Assembly (NCBI GenBank): GCA_951213105.1 | Contig: OX578140.1 | Span: forward strand, 32,455,518 to 32,519,517 | Length of the DNA: 64,000 bases | Direction of reading: 5' to 3' | Source: Amaurobius ferox | Lineage: Eukaryota; Arthropoda; Arachnida; Araneae; Amaurobiidae | Part shown: positions 32,815-45,100 of the stretch, piece by piece | How the letters are laid out: every line of letters begins with the position of its first letter | Position numbering within the stretch: position 1 is the first letter of the stretch | Position numbers and translations under genes: made by a program | Notes under the pieces: model-generated | What the model saw: the letters and a program-made list of their open reading frames with translations, nothing else | What the model was told of the DNA's origin: nothing | Database searches by the model: none

Positions 32815-35800
32815 AATATAAAAATTCGAATAATTTTATGCACTTAAGCTTTTTCGTGATAGTGAATGCAGAAATAGAGTAGTTTTTGTTATGCTCAGAA
32901 GTTTATTCTATAGTGCTTGCTTATTCCAGATGTATATGTGTGTGTTTTTTTCTTGTTAAACTTTCCGTATACTGTGATAATAGAATCCTAAATGTGCTGT
33001 GTTGATGTAAAAATATGCATTCCATGTGCATGGGTGATGGTAAATAACTTCTGCAATGAATTAATATATTTATGTCTAACACAGATGTATAGTCTCTGCA
33101 TATTTTTAGCGGCGTGTGGATTAAAATAAGGATCAATTAAGAAAAATGTAAAAAATATTTTAACCCCCATCGTTATTTTAGACAAATTCATTATTTAAAA
33201 TTATGTAGTATTGGTGTGTAAATCAAGTTTATTATGTAATTAACTACTACACTCCTCATCGTGATCCCCCCCCCCCCATGATTATATGTATTAACAAAAT
33301 TTTTATCTATATACATTGGAAAAGTTGTTTCTGATAAATATTGAAAATATAATTTGATATTGATGCGGAAACAGTCAAGATGTCTATACACAACTTATTT
33401 ACCATAAAAGAGATAATATAAAAATTATTTTTCTATTAATGCAATAGCGATTAAAACGTAATTAGTATTTTGTATATAATCTGTATAATCATCAAATATG
33501 ATCTATGTAACAAACCTTGAAAAAAACATATATTTCTGGTTGTCGTTTGCTATCTCTGTTCTCTATAATAACGGAATTTAGTTGGGTAACTTGGTTTTTA
33601 GTAAATATGAAAATTAGAATTAAGTTCGGTTAAATTTTGAATTATCTACCACTATAAATATATATTTTTATTCTAATATCAATATGAAATTTTGTATAGT
33701 ATATAAATTAGCAGTAATGCGAACTCAGTTACAATTGCGATACTCATGATTTAAAATTAAACGAAAGATGCTTTTATAATTGTTCGTTGGCGTATAAACT
33801 GAATGCTTCTTTAAAAATGCATACTTGCATCAAATTCTCATGCAATTTATCAGAATATGTTGTATCTATAAAAGAGCCTGTCTAATCGCATTGTGAAGAT
33901 GAGATATTCCAAAATCAGCACACATGTAGGATTCACGATCTGAGTTACTTTATTTAAAACGCATTGGCATGCATTAATCATTGAATGGCTGTACTTATAT
34001 AAATTGGTATCTTAACATATAAGAACTCGAATATGGCCCATTTTACCCAATATTTTCTACCTGCAACTTGACGATTAGCACTCTAGAAATGAGATCAGTA
34101 TATCGTTCGTTAAAATATATAGTAGAATAATAGTAAATAGTGGAAGTATCTATGAATGTTTATGAAAAGTCAGAATTGGCTTAAGCTATAAAATCTTGTT
34201 AAACCGACGGTATAAAATCTTGAGAACTCAATTCACAAGTTCTTGGTCATAAATGAAACATTATCTGAATAGATGCATATGAATGTAAATTACCAGAAAT
34301 ATATCCTTACAGGTTGTTGATTTATTTTGGGGATAATTTCTCGCCTATTTTTAACATTTTTTCGTTCAATGACTGATTTGTCGATTTTGGACTACATTGT
34401 TTCCCCCCCCCCTATATTGAAATTCGAAATTTTGTTTGAAGTATAAATATTTATCACGTTTTAAATAATTGTGTTATTGTTAATGATTTCGCGTTACATA
34501 TAATTAAGATTACATATTTCACGTTCAGGTTTTCCACCCTTTAAATAGTTGGACGATTTATATACATATTTAATATTATTTGAAACGGTTTTTCGAAATT
34601 AAGTTTTGTTTTAAAAAACTCCATTTACAGCTTTGTTGTTTGTAATTAGTTTCTTTGTTCGAGACAATCATTTAAAATGAGTTTATTCTAAAGGGTTTCG
34701 CATTTCCTGATTGTATATTTCTAAAATAAGCGTTATACTGGTCATTAATACCCGTAATCAGTTTTCTTAATAGATTGACTGAAATAAACTTTAAACAAAA
34801 CTTACATTTTTAATGTTTTTTATCGTTTTGAATGATCGTATATTTTAATGACTTTCGTTTACTTCATTTTCGCCGTAAAAGACTGGTTGTTCCTGCGTTT
34901 GTATATAGTTTCTTTACTTGGAATAAACATTATATATATAAACATTATATATATAAACATTACTTGGGATACACATTATATATTTTGCTTATATAGATTC
35001 AATTTTGAATCATTGTAATGTAAGATCGCGCTGCTATTGCATGTATCAACATCCGTGTTCCCGTATCACTATTTTCAGCAGTCTTATAAGAACAGCCTAT
35101 ATCTGCAATAACAATTTTATCAAATTTTATGAAGATTGCACTCGGACTGCAATGGTCAAGTTCCTGCTCGCATATCCCATCTAAAGCCCCATTAATCCAC
35201 TTCTGTGAGTATAACTGCATGTTAACTCTAAAGAGCTACACATCTTATTTTCAAAATATATTTTGCATTTAGTAAACAACATTTATTAAATCGTTTTATT
35301 ATTTTGGATGATTACAGATTTTACATATTTTTTAGTGTTTTGTCAACTGAACTGTTATGTTTAGATACTCTGTACTAAAATTTTATGTAATAAGTATATT
35401 GCTACTTAAAAGTCTTAAGCGTACGGAATATGGATTGTTGAACAAATATTATATTATTATATTAAGCTTCGTTTCAGTGTGTTGTAAAGAGCTTTAATTG
35501 GAATTATAACGAATCTCGTACAGAGTATTAAAAACTCTTTGTGAATATTTGCATTTAGTAGCGTAACTAGGATCTCAAAATGCATCAACAGTCAAATCGG
35601 AAAGGGGGGGGGGTGCTGAATTTTGCTTCTTAATATGGATAATATGAAGAACTTATGCAATTGTCCAGTATATGGGACATTATAATACGGCCCCACCTAA
35701 GCCATTGACAGTGACTGCGTGGATTAAAGGCTGATTTAACTATTTCCAAATATAGAAAGTGGATATATGAAAACATTATACCCACAGTCGATGGATTACG

Positions 35801-38800
35801 GCGAGGACCATTGACATATAGAGAGGCAATAATTATATATGTTAAATACCCAATCTGCCAACTCATACCTTGTCAAATAAAGCTTGTGTTGAATTAGAAC
35901 TGTAGTTGATGCCAATGGCTGTAATTTACTGCAAAGCTAAAAAATCTGAAGTTTTGTCCCGCAACACACACACGTATACACATGCATTCCTTTAGAAAAA
36001 CAGGAAGTGCCGAACAAACGATTTTTTTTAAGTGTAGAGGAATGTAGTAGCATTAAATGATTAATTTTACTTTCTTTTACAAATTTGCATTTTACAGACT
36101 GTGAACTGGATAGCGCGTTTTAATGTATTCATTAATTCAGACACGTTTGATTATCATAATTCAAAAGAACTTTATAGTGTCTGTGAAAGGAAGTTTTTCT
36201 ACCAATTCTTATCAATTCCAACTATGAATAATCATTTAACAAAAAACATGTGATTTCATACTGCAATAATAGCATAATGGATATAGTTTGAATGGTTAGA
36301 AAATGCTAAATAGGGCACCCAATAAGATCAAGTTCGAATTTAGATTCTACTGTATGTCTACATTTGCTAAGAATAGTTGAAGAGTGAAAAAAGTAGCATG
36401 CCAAAACCCTTACAGTATCTACATGCTTAAAACATCTTCAATTAAGTTTTAATAAGTCTGTTGACGACGTCACTAAACTACATGACACCAGTTCCGAATT
36501 CAGTTAATAATGTTATTGATGAGCCCCAGAAAAATTTTAGTGCAAAGCCCCCAAAACTGTTAATTCAGAAGGTATAAGACAGATCTACTGTTGAATTTCA
36601 AAGTTTTCCAGTACGTGGCACAAATAACTACCTGTATAAGTACCTGAACCTACCTATATATATGGTAAATTTTCGAGAAAAGCATTTCTAGCAAGTCTCT
36701 TCTGCTCTGGCCACATCTGCTACTTGCCTTAATTTTCATCCCGTGTTTAGTGGCAAAATTTCATATCTGATAGGCACTGATGCGAAGTTTTAAACTGGGT
36801 CTCTTACCATATATAATTTATAATAAACTCCGTACTAGGTATCAGGTGCGAATAAATATATCTCAAAATTCTCTATAAAATACATTGAGTTTTGTAATCC
36901 TGAATAGAAACACTCCAAAACCCCAAAACCTTTTAAAAAAAATGTAAGTAACTAACACGTAATCTAGAGAGAAAATGTGTAATGTAAACTTGTCCTAGCT
37001 TTAAAAAATGTGTTTTTGACGAATGAAATACCGACCCAACTGAACAGTGAAGAGATATATTTCATATTGCAGTATGGGATGTCATCATATGGAGCCATAT
37101 GAAATATGGGATGTCATCATATGGAGCCATAAGAGACTGAAGACCCCTTAGATAGGTTAAACCCCAATAGAAAAATATCCAACTCTAATATGATAGATTA
37201 AATTCATGTTCATATAAATTTTCCACATATATTAGCGTCTTGTTTAATGTCCTAAAGCATGCAACTTACAATATAACAAAGTTTAGAGTTTAACTAATTA
37301 TCTAAACAGTTTTAGTTAGTAGTTATACAAATATATGGTCTGAAAAAGCTATAGATCTATCTATGCATATGAGTTTAAACTTCCGGTGAATCCTTACAGT
37401 GAGTCCTTATATGTCAACGTAATATTATGGAGAATTGGGAAAATATAAATAGAAGAAAGGTGTGAAAAGCAGACTAAATTTTCAAACATCAAAGATCTGT
37501 TATAGAAGCAGCACACATTAATACCAAGCTCTTTTAGATTAAGTTTTAAATTAGTTTCAGAAATTAAACAAAAATGTTCTTAAATATTTGTTTAAATATT
37601 ATAATATGATATTGTATTCATCCAAATAACACGTTTATAGTAAGCCCCTTGCCTAATTAACCCCTTCTGAATGTTGATAGAACCTCTTTATATTTCATGT
37701 TGCTAAGTTGCTAGCTATTGCCCTAGTAGCGAACCAGCACAAGGGACAAAATAATTTGCTCGCTTTGTCTTCCTGTCACCATCCTTGGACCGCGATTTCG
37801 CAGTGTCAGCTGTTCATCAGCAAGGAACAGGAAAACAGATTTCAAGGCGTATAAAAGCTTTTTAAAGCAAAAATTCTTAAAAACCAAAAAAAATTGAAGT
37901 TTTGATTTATCTAGAAGTAGATATTTCAACACTTCCAAAAAAAATTATAAAATCCTTTAAAGGAGATTTTATGCGCTTGATCATCCGTTGTCGATATTCG
38001 GCTCAAATAATGTGTTCAAATGTCTGACACAAATTGGAGATTGAAGCTTTCGAGCAAAGTATTCTTTTCAAAGCAAATCGGAATCATCGTCGATGACGAC
38101 GACCAAGATTGCCAACTTAGTCATTTTATGACTATATTTAGCCTTTTTTTTAACATTTAGCACTTAAAAATGGCTAAATCTACCCATAAATTGGACAAGT
38201 TTGCAACTATTTATAATGGTCATCTATATGAAATCCAGCCATTTTTTGCTATTATTGTAGCCATAAGGTTTATCCAAGTGTTGTCAACTTTGCCGACGAC
38301 GAATTAAAATCGAAAAGGAATGGTCCAAAAGTGACTGTATGATCAGTTGAGTACTTTTGTTGTAGCTTAACGTTTCCTTTCCGCTTTACCAATTGATTTT
38401 CTCATTTAATTATTAAGTCATTTCCTTGAACGAACATCAGTTAGTGCTCTATCCTTCTGTTCAAGAAGAACCAAGTAAGAGAAATCCTGAATATCGCTTT
38501 TATACATTTATTAATGCAAATGGTCATAAACCGTATAAAATACCAATGTATAAGCAAATCGAGTGAAGCCTCTCACTCTAGATGTTTTTCAAGAATCAAC
38601 TTTAACGTTACTAAACAACAGAGCACTTTAATATTCACCACGGTAACAAAAGCTGAGAAACATTGCTCTAGGATTAGAAATTTAATACGATGTTTACAGA
38701 TTTTGTTGATCATTGGAAGGCCTTTAAGTGTTTTATTCAAGGCTAATTGTTATGGAAAACTGGTAAACAAGTAAAAATAACTCTGTAAAAATAGCTTTTA

Positions 38801-38930
38801 ACAGTAAGAGTACCAGACATAATGTCTTTCACATTTAACTAGAAACGAATTTCTCATTGTAAAAGACATTCTACTTTTGTTTTAAATGTCCTGTTCTTAA
38901 AAAAATATTTAAAGTAAGTTCTCGTGTTGT
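32815..38930. other. Long AT-rich intergenic stretch
   Basis: Six kilobases with no supportable gene. It contains homopolymer C or G runs at 33266-33277, 34403-34412 and 35604-35613, and a 32-bp tandem duplication (listed separately). A GC-neutral patch at about 35000-35220 may be a decayed dispersed repeat. At 35560 AGTAGCGTAACTAGG resembles a hAT-type end without a partner. Confidence 0.5.
37073..37131 (+). repeat. 32-bp exact tandem duplication
   Basis: TATGGGATGTCATCATATGG and the bases after it occur at 37073 and again at 37105 with no visible difference over the overlap, so the duplication is probably recent. Confidence 0.9.
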
Positions 38931-38964
38931 GAAGTACGTCTACTTGCATCTGAAATCCGAACAA

Positions 38965-39180
38965 TTCTCTCCTGTGACGTCATTTGGGGGGAGGGCTTAA
39001 GTATTTTTCTATGGATAGATGGCGCACAACCAAAACACGCAGGCCGATGACGTTCGGTCTGACGTCGACTGACGTCAATAGCTTTGACTTTCTCGTGTTG
39101 ATGTGAGGATATTTAGGAGGACTAACGCGACTCTTGTGCGATGTCGTTTGGTTAAATGAGAATTATCGCGGATTTGGCGC
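38965..39180. promoter_or_regulatory. Cluster of four CRE-like sites (putative promoter/enhancer)
   Basis: TGACGTCA at 38975-38982 and 39070-39077 are perfect palindromic CREs. TGACGTTC (39048) and TGACGTCG (39060) are half-to-near sites 10-12 bases apart. TAGATGGCGC (39016-39025) lies between them and recalls an insulator-type AGATGGCGC core. The island is GC-richer than its surroundings. No TATA box or coding exon was recognised beside it. Confidence 0.45.
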
Positions 39181-39400
39181 AAATGTAAAGTAAATGCTGT
39201 TGCTTAAAATTAATTATGAGAAGTAACAATTGGGATAAATAACCTGATTCCTGCATACTTGTTTTTCTCTTGCAATAAAGCACAACATTGATTCCTTAAA
39301 CGAGGGCCATGTATAGTCATGGGGGAGGCGCTTTCTGCATAAACCTACTGTTACATAATGCGAAAACAATGAAAAACTAGCATTCGCAACCCGTCAAGAC
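39180..39400. other. Intergenic DNA
   Basis: No feature seen. Confidence 0.5.
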
Positions 39401-39620
39401 GAGGGCCAATATAGCCCAGTGATAAATGAATTAAGATCGCACGCTGTAGACAGCGTTCAATCCCCGTTGCTAACAACTATCTCCGTGTCTAAACGAAGTA
39501 TCGGCACGTTAAATTTTTATGCCTAAAAGTTTATCCAAGTAGTGATGGGTTAGAGGAAGGATGGTTCGGTTCCTCTGGTTGACACGCCCATTGTGTTCCT
39601 ATTTAAAATGGGGGGAAACT
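39401..39620 (+). mobile_element. tRNA-headed relative of the 5S-headed SINE (old copy)
   Basis: 39401-39473 is tRNA-like: the A box TAGCCCAGTG (39412-39421) and the B box CGTTCAATCC (39454-39463) are both recognisable and about 33 bases apart. GATCGCACGCTG aligns with GGATTTGCACGCTG of copies 1 and 2. Then come CACGTTAAA, GAGGAAGGATGGTTCGGTTC, CCTCTGGTTGACACGCCC and TTTAAAATGGGG, which align in order with the SINE body (CACGTTAAA, GGGGAAGGAAGGTACGG, CCTGTGGATGCC, CTAAATTGGG). There is no 5S part upstream. The tail and target duplication are lost, so this is an old insertion. Confidence 0.6.
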
Positions 39621-40570
39621 ATCTCCATATATAGGGGACCCTATATGTAATTTTTATAAAGTAAATTATTCTGGAGTTGCCTATCTGTAAATATTTCCTG
39701 TCAATAAGCCAAGTACGAGTCAGCTCAAAAACCAGTGTAGGGCTCAGCTAATAGGTTTGCTATCGTTAAACTTTAAATTTGTGAGAGTGAATTATAAACC
39801 TGTTGTAATAAGAAATTTAAATTAAAGGTATATTGCTTGTGAAATGATTTGGCTGTACACAGCATTTTTCCTGTTTTTCGTAACATCAAATCGTTAACCA
39901 TGGCAAATTGTTTAGTTGCCACTAATGTCTTTAATTATATAAGCGTTAATTAATACCGTTTGATCCAAGGATTGAAGTCAAGTCTCTAGCTTGTAATCCC
40001 ACGTTTTAATAGTTAGCATCGTAACAACTGCGTCATGGGATCAGCGACATCATGTACAGTAAAACTTGTTAATTTACTTGTACATTAGGATAAAATTATT
40101 TAATTGTACAAATATTTTAATTATCTGGATCTTGTTATCCCATAACTAAAACCGCTGATTTGACACCTTTTATATCAGTTAATGTTTTAGAAAAAGATTA
40201 ATCTTAATATGTGTTTTAGCTTTACACAATATCTTCTACATATTTTCTTTTATGCTATACAAATTTATGCACCATTATGATTCGTGTGTCATTCAGCTAA
40301 ACAAATGTTAATACCAATAATTTCCTTAAAATTTAAGCAAAAAGTTATAAAAGAAATAAATTATAGGATCTGATTCTCAGATAAAAAGGAACCAAATAAT
40401 CACAAACAAGATTCATGCAATCAAAATATGATCCAGATATTAACGAACAAGATTCATTCAATCAAGAACTAACTTAATCAGTTAATAAGGATTTAACTGC
40501 ACGATTAAATCCCTGGATTTTGTGCAGAAATATCAATAATTTATTTTGTTTTAGCTAACCGTCTGCAAAA
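39621..40570. other. AT-rich intergenic DNA
   Basis: No supportable gene or repeat. GATTCATGCAATCAA/GATTCATTCAATCAA is a short direct repeat near 40411-40465. Confidence 0.5.
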
Positions 40571-40576
40571 AGGGTC

Positions 40577-40648
40577 ACATGTATGTGATACGCCTTTCTG
40601 GTAGATCGGACGGCCTGGGTCTCAACAACAACAACATGTATGTGATAC
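40577..40648 (+). mobile_element. 42-bp SINE stub inside perfect 14-15-bp target duplication
   Basis: ACATGTATGTGATAC occurs at 40577-40591 and 40634-40648. Between them lie only about 42 bases: CCTTTCTGGTAGATCGGACG, then GCCTGGGTCTC and the ACAAC-repeat tail. This is exactly the 3' terminus of the 5S/tRNA-headed SINE. The perfect duplication shows an individual retrotransposition event that stopped almost at once. The insertion is young. Confidence 0.93.
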
Positions 40649-41129
40649 TAACCCAAGGGCAATCACATTATGAAACGGGTTTTGAAAGTGGATATAAATG
40701 TAAAAATATGTTGTATTTTATCAATTCATTAGACGTAATTTCCAGTACGAGGTCAGACTTTATATTGAAGATCATGTAGTTCCGAGGAAAATTTCCCATA
40801 CAACAGCCTAATTGAAGTTTACTTTGCCTGTCAAACGTGTTTCACGGCGGTATTCATACCATTGCAGTAAACACATTTTACAGGTTGTACAAGAGCATAT
40901 GTGGATCGCTATAGTCAACGTAATGGTAAAGTTTATAAATATCTTATCCTTTTCTTGTTCAGTGTCGGCAATTTTTCGCATTAACCTTTAACACGTATGA
41001 GAGTCCAAATATCCCACGAAAAAATTTAACAAGAATAGTTTAAGAGTGGAAAACTAAGAAAAATGGCTCACTACTAGTTTTGAGTTATGATGTGCATATC
41101 AAAGGTACAAATGAAGTCTTTAGCTACTG

Positions 41130-41920
41130 CACAATTTTACTTTTTATACCATTATGTAGAGAAAGGATTGTTTTCCTGAAATCTTTTGAATTCGAGATTT
41201 TGAAGCAAAAACATGTTTTAAAGCATGTTTTTAATCATGTTTGGAACACTTTTGGGATGAAATTCATTAGTGGAAGTGTGTGTGCCTGTGTGTGTGTGTG
41301 TGTGTGTGATATAGAGAGTGTGTGTGTGATATAGAGAGTGTGTGTGTGAGATAGAGAGTGTGTGTGTGAGATAGAGAGTGTGTGTGTGAGAGAGAGAGTG
41401 TGTGAGATAGAGAGAGTGTGTGTGAGAGAGAGAGAGTGTGTGTGTGTGTGTGTGTGACAGAGAGAGGTGTTTAAACACGATAATTCTTAACTGAAGAATA
41501 AGTGCACCTACCGATATAAAATTTTATACATAGCTGTATTATGTGAGGACCTAACTCTCAATCAGACTTTTAGGAATTATCTTAATTAGCACTCGAATTA
41601 TTCGAACTTATTTTTCATACCATTACTTCCTATGAAAAACGTTTATAATACCCGAAAAAATGAGATAGTATATATTATGTTTGAAAATTAATGATTTTGG
41701 CTACGCTATTGATTTTAATGATATAAAAATAATTTATCTTAATACAAATAAGCCAAATACATACATCGGTATCGTTTAAGCCGCTGCCAATTTGGAAAAT
41801 GAAATTTTTATAGAATTTTTACAAAATATTTTAAAGAAATAACTTCTAAACAAAAACTGATGAAAATATACAATTTTCATGTATTTCGATACATGTTACT
41901 TTGGAAATAAAATTTCAGAA
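41130..41920 (+). repeat. Dispersed repeat family B, longest copy
   Basis: Upstream half as at 9.5 kb (a CCATTATGTAGAGAAAGGATTG-like start and TTTTGAATTCGAGATTTTG), then the microsatellite, then the downstream half as at 24.1 kb (GCACTCGAATTATTCGAAC, TTCCTATGAAAAACG, AATACAAATAAGCCAAA, TTTACAAAATATTTTAAAG). No coding capacity. The dinucleotide run lies at the same internal place in both copies that retain it. Confidence 0.6.
41277..41466 (+). repeat. Compound TG / GAGAGTGTGTG microsatellite
   Basis: A TG run (to about 41309) is followed by tandem ~20-bp units of TGTGTGTGTGATATAGAGAG grading into TGTGTGAGAGAGAGAG and closing with another TG run. Long frames of Thr-His or Cys-Val residues here are artefacts. 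Confidence 0.92.
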
Positions 41921-42547
41921 AATGGAGTGATTTCTCATTTAAAATGAGATCTTTTATTAGTTAACTGTCAACGAAAATGACATATATTGAGATAAACTTA
42001 CTATAAATGAGAAAACCTTTATATATTTACATGTGTTCAAATTTCTAGTGAACGCCTCGGGTCTATATTGACCCAATTAGTACGGCCTGCGGAAATGTAA
42101 TTTGCATCAATTATATCAGTGTTCGTATCAAAATCATTTTCACTATCATCACTAAAGATTCAATTCATTCCCTGAATTCATTTTTCAATGGAATTTTTTC
42201 CTGTCTCTTTAAAAAGTGAAAAATGCGCAATTTTTTGTATAGATAAAATTAAAATCACGTCTTGATTGTTTTACTTTTCTAGGTTATTGTATAGACTGTA
42301 TGTAGATAAGTCTTCTTACCCCGAAAATTTTCAAATGAAAGATTTCCACAGATAAGCGCGTTTTAAGACCCTCTAGTACGTGTGCGAGCGGTCAGGATAC
42401 ATCAAGAACCTGGACTGTTTCTTACTTAGGCAAAGTAAGTAAATATTGGAAACCCGCAAAGCTTTGGGGACCCATTATCCGGGGTTGTACCACTTTTTTT
42501 TTACCATGCTGGATGTACCATTTTTTTATTATAAATATTTATTTTAT

Positions 42548-43160
42548 ATTTTTTTATTTTATGGTATAGAGGGGCCTTCAATTAGACCCTGTAAATCAGA
42601 GTTGCTTTTAAAATTACAGTATTTTCTGTATTTATCATCTATTTAAATATAAATAATTGGGTAAAATTTTGTAATAATTTCAAAGTGAAGAAACACATTG
42701 AAGGTTTCAGAGGGGGGAGGGGGCCTTAGTGGCTCTCTAGTCGGTTTAAATCCGTACCTAGTAGTAAAACACAAAGAACTAACTCAAACAACTGAAAAAG
42801 AGGGTTTAACGATTTCTTTCATCACATTCCATAAATTGTTTTATTTCCATAAAATATTTATTTTATATTTTTTTTATTTTATGGTGTAGAGGGGCCTTCA
42901 ATTAGACCCTGTAAATCAGAGTTGCTTTTAAAATTACAGTATTTTCTGTATTTATCATCTATTTAAATATAAATAATTGGGTAAAATTTTGTAATAATTT
43001 CAAAGTGAAGAAACACATTGAAGGTTTCAGAGGGGGGGAGGGGGCCTTAGTGGCTCTCTAGTCGGTTTAAATCCGTACCTAGTAGTAAAACACAAAGAAC
43101 TAACTCAAACAACTGAAAAAGAGGGTTTAACGATTTCTTTCATCGCATTCCATAAATTGT
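42548..43160 (+). repeat. Nearly identical 320-bp tandem duplication
   Basis: GGGGCCTTCA recurs at 42571 and 42891, exactly 320 bp apart, and the sequences match over about 300 bases. Differences are few: TATAGAG/TGTAGAG, a G-run length change near 42712/43030 and CATCACATTCC/CATCGCATTCC. The unit contains AGAGGGGGGAGGGGGCC and AGTCGGTTTAAATCCGTACC. Little divergence means a recent event. Confidence 0.92.
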
Positions 43161-44403
43161 AGCCTGAAATCGATTCAAAATATTTGATTGAGTTTTGAGA
43201 GTTCATCCACGACTGTTCATCAGTGACTGTTTTGTGACAAGTGAGCTTTCCATCGCCAAATCGTCGCCAAGGATCGATTGCAGACTTCTTGGGCAACCCT
43301 TGAGCCACGGCGCCGAACGCATGATGATCTTAGCGTAAAGCATGTATGTTCGTTTGCGTCTGCTTGTAATCGCAATGTTTAAAATTTCTCCAGACTTCTG
43401 AATGAATGTTTGACTATCCATAAATACGAACCAGATGCCGATGCACATATATGGGTTCTTTACTACAACTGCTTACGTGGTTTTGTTCCTCAAATAGACA
43501 TGAATAAGTGTTTGCTCGGTTTTCTCCCACATCACATACTCTTCTCTTTTAAGGAGTTCGTAGAATAGCATTGTTTCGTATGTTAGAAATAAATAACCAA
43601 ACGGAGGTTTCTCGATAAGGTTTGGGAGAAAGTGGCGCCTTAAGATTGTAGTTTCGGAGTTGTCGAAATACTTTAAGGAATAATTTTTATTTACATTTAC
43701 GTCATATTTTTTAATCATATGCCAAATAATCTAAATGTGGCATATGATTAAAATATATTACGTAATTCAGAGTAAAATTATAAAAAAAATTATCATTTTT
43801 TAAAATGTTTATAATAAACCTACCTCAAATTGATTTATTCATCAGTTTTAAAAACTATACCCAATCCAAATAGCGTCAAAATTTTCCATGACATTAAAAA
43901 CAACACATTTTAAAAATATTTAAACCTAATAAATATAGAATCAAATAGACGCTATATAATCGTGAGAATGGCATAGGGATTTCTTTTCCCTATGCCATTA
44001 AAAGCTCTTGTGAAATATCTCACCAGCCAATCTTTATAATTCGCATTTTTTTTTTTCAAAATATTGATCTATATATGTGTTCTAGAACTATTTTTCCTCG
44101 TAAAAATAATATAGATTTTTTTTAATATAGTTATTTTAATAAAATATTTCATTTCTGACAAGGAACTTGCATGCTATTTTAGTACGAATCTTAATTTTAT
44201 TTCAATTTTTTAGTATTTATTTTCGCTCATGTTCTATATATTTATCGCGCTTTAAGTTTTTCCAGGCTTAAGGAATTAAAGTAAATAGCACGCTTCATTT
44301 ATTTGGACTTTATTTGATGATTCACTGTTAATTTAATCTGAATGATACTACTACACTTGCAAATGTAAACTTTCATATACACCATTCTTTGAATTTATTT
44401 GGA
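43161..44403. other. Intergenic DNA with GC-richer patch
   Basis: 43195-43460 is GC-richer, and overlapping minus-strand frames (81, 67 and 81 codons between 43105 and 43718) contain no domain I recognise. It could be a decayed gene or element fragment. The rest is AT-rich. Confidence 0.4.
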
Positions 44404-44900
44404 CAGTAGCGTATCATCATAGATGAGCAACCGCTCCAGAGTGTCGAACGAGATGGGGACGCCTTTCACGTTACATATAATTGATTTTAGCGGGAAAATT
44501 ATATCTTTACTGCAAAACATGTTTCAGCTAGTTCAATACCGCATCTCATAATTTTTTACACACTTTTAATTAGCTTACTCTGTTACATTCAAATCTTGTG
44601 ATTGATTTTTAACCCAATTTTCGATGTTCAATCGACTTGAAACTTTGTTACTATAAAGTCGCTTGGGGCATCATGTTTGTTGAAGGCCACAAATTTAACA
44701 TATTTTTTTTTATCGGACATTTCTTGAATATTCTTTTTCTTATTTAGTTCTTCCCAATCCAACGTTTATATAAATAAATCTCGGATAATCTATTTTCCAG
44801 ATTACCAATTTTTGGATTGACTTTTTACTGCATTTATTGTTTGGATGGGGCTTTTCAATAAAACTCGCTTGGGGCCTTCAAAAACTTCTGAACGCTACTG
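44404..44900. mobile_element. hAT-like MITE candidate
   Basis: CAGTAGCGT at 44404-44412 and ACGCTACTG at 44892-44900 are perfect 9-bp inverted ends of a 497-bp segment. The right end reads inward as CAGTAGCGTTCAGAAG...GGCCCC, a form frequent in hAT-type elements. TCGCTTGGGGC occurs twice inside (about 44660 and 44867). The flanking 8 bases do not match, so the target duplication has decayed. No transposase. Confidence 0.5.
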
Positions 44901-44989
44901 TTCTGATGAGAGTACAATATTTATCAATACTCCCACATTGACCCGCTCAGGATTTTTGTCCTTAGGACAAATGTTTAGATATAACTTTA

Positions 44990-45100
44990 TAATATGGTCG
45001 TGATAAACTTTGTCATAAGCTTATACAATTTGAGAAAACTTTGTCGTGATGAACTTTGATATGATAAACTTTGTAATGAGCTTATACAAATTGGGCATGC
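44990..45100 (+). repeat. Diverged two-copy repeat (~61 bp)
   Basis: GATAAACTTTGTCATAAGC followed by TTATACAATTTGAG recurs about 61 bases later as GATAAACTTTGTAATGAGC and TTATACAAATTGGG, with a third partial AACTTTG unit between. Confidence 0.75.

Noticed and set aside
36260..36350. tRNA gene or SINE head (TAGCATAATGG ... AGTTCGAATTT)
   Set aside because: The A-box-like and B-box-like words are about 60 bases apart, but no cloverleaf stems form and no SINE body follows.
41218..41478. A Thr/His/Ser-rich minus-strand protein
   Set aside because: Translation of the TG/GA microsatellite; not a gene.
42040..42190. Acidic 41-codon minus-strand frame (SDDSENDFDTNTD...) as a piggyBac-type N-terminus
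   Set aside because: Too short, no catalytic region nearby, and no terminal repeats or TTAA sites placed to support it.
43105..43718. A host gene on the minus strand
   Set aside because: Three overlapping short frames with no recognisable domain, no splice pattern joining them, and no promoter signals.
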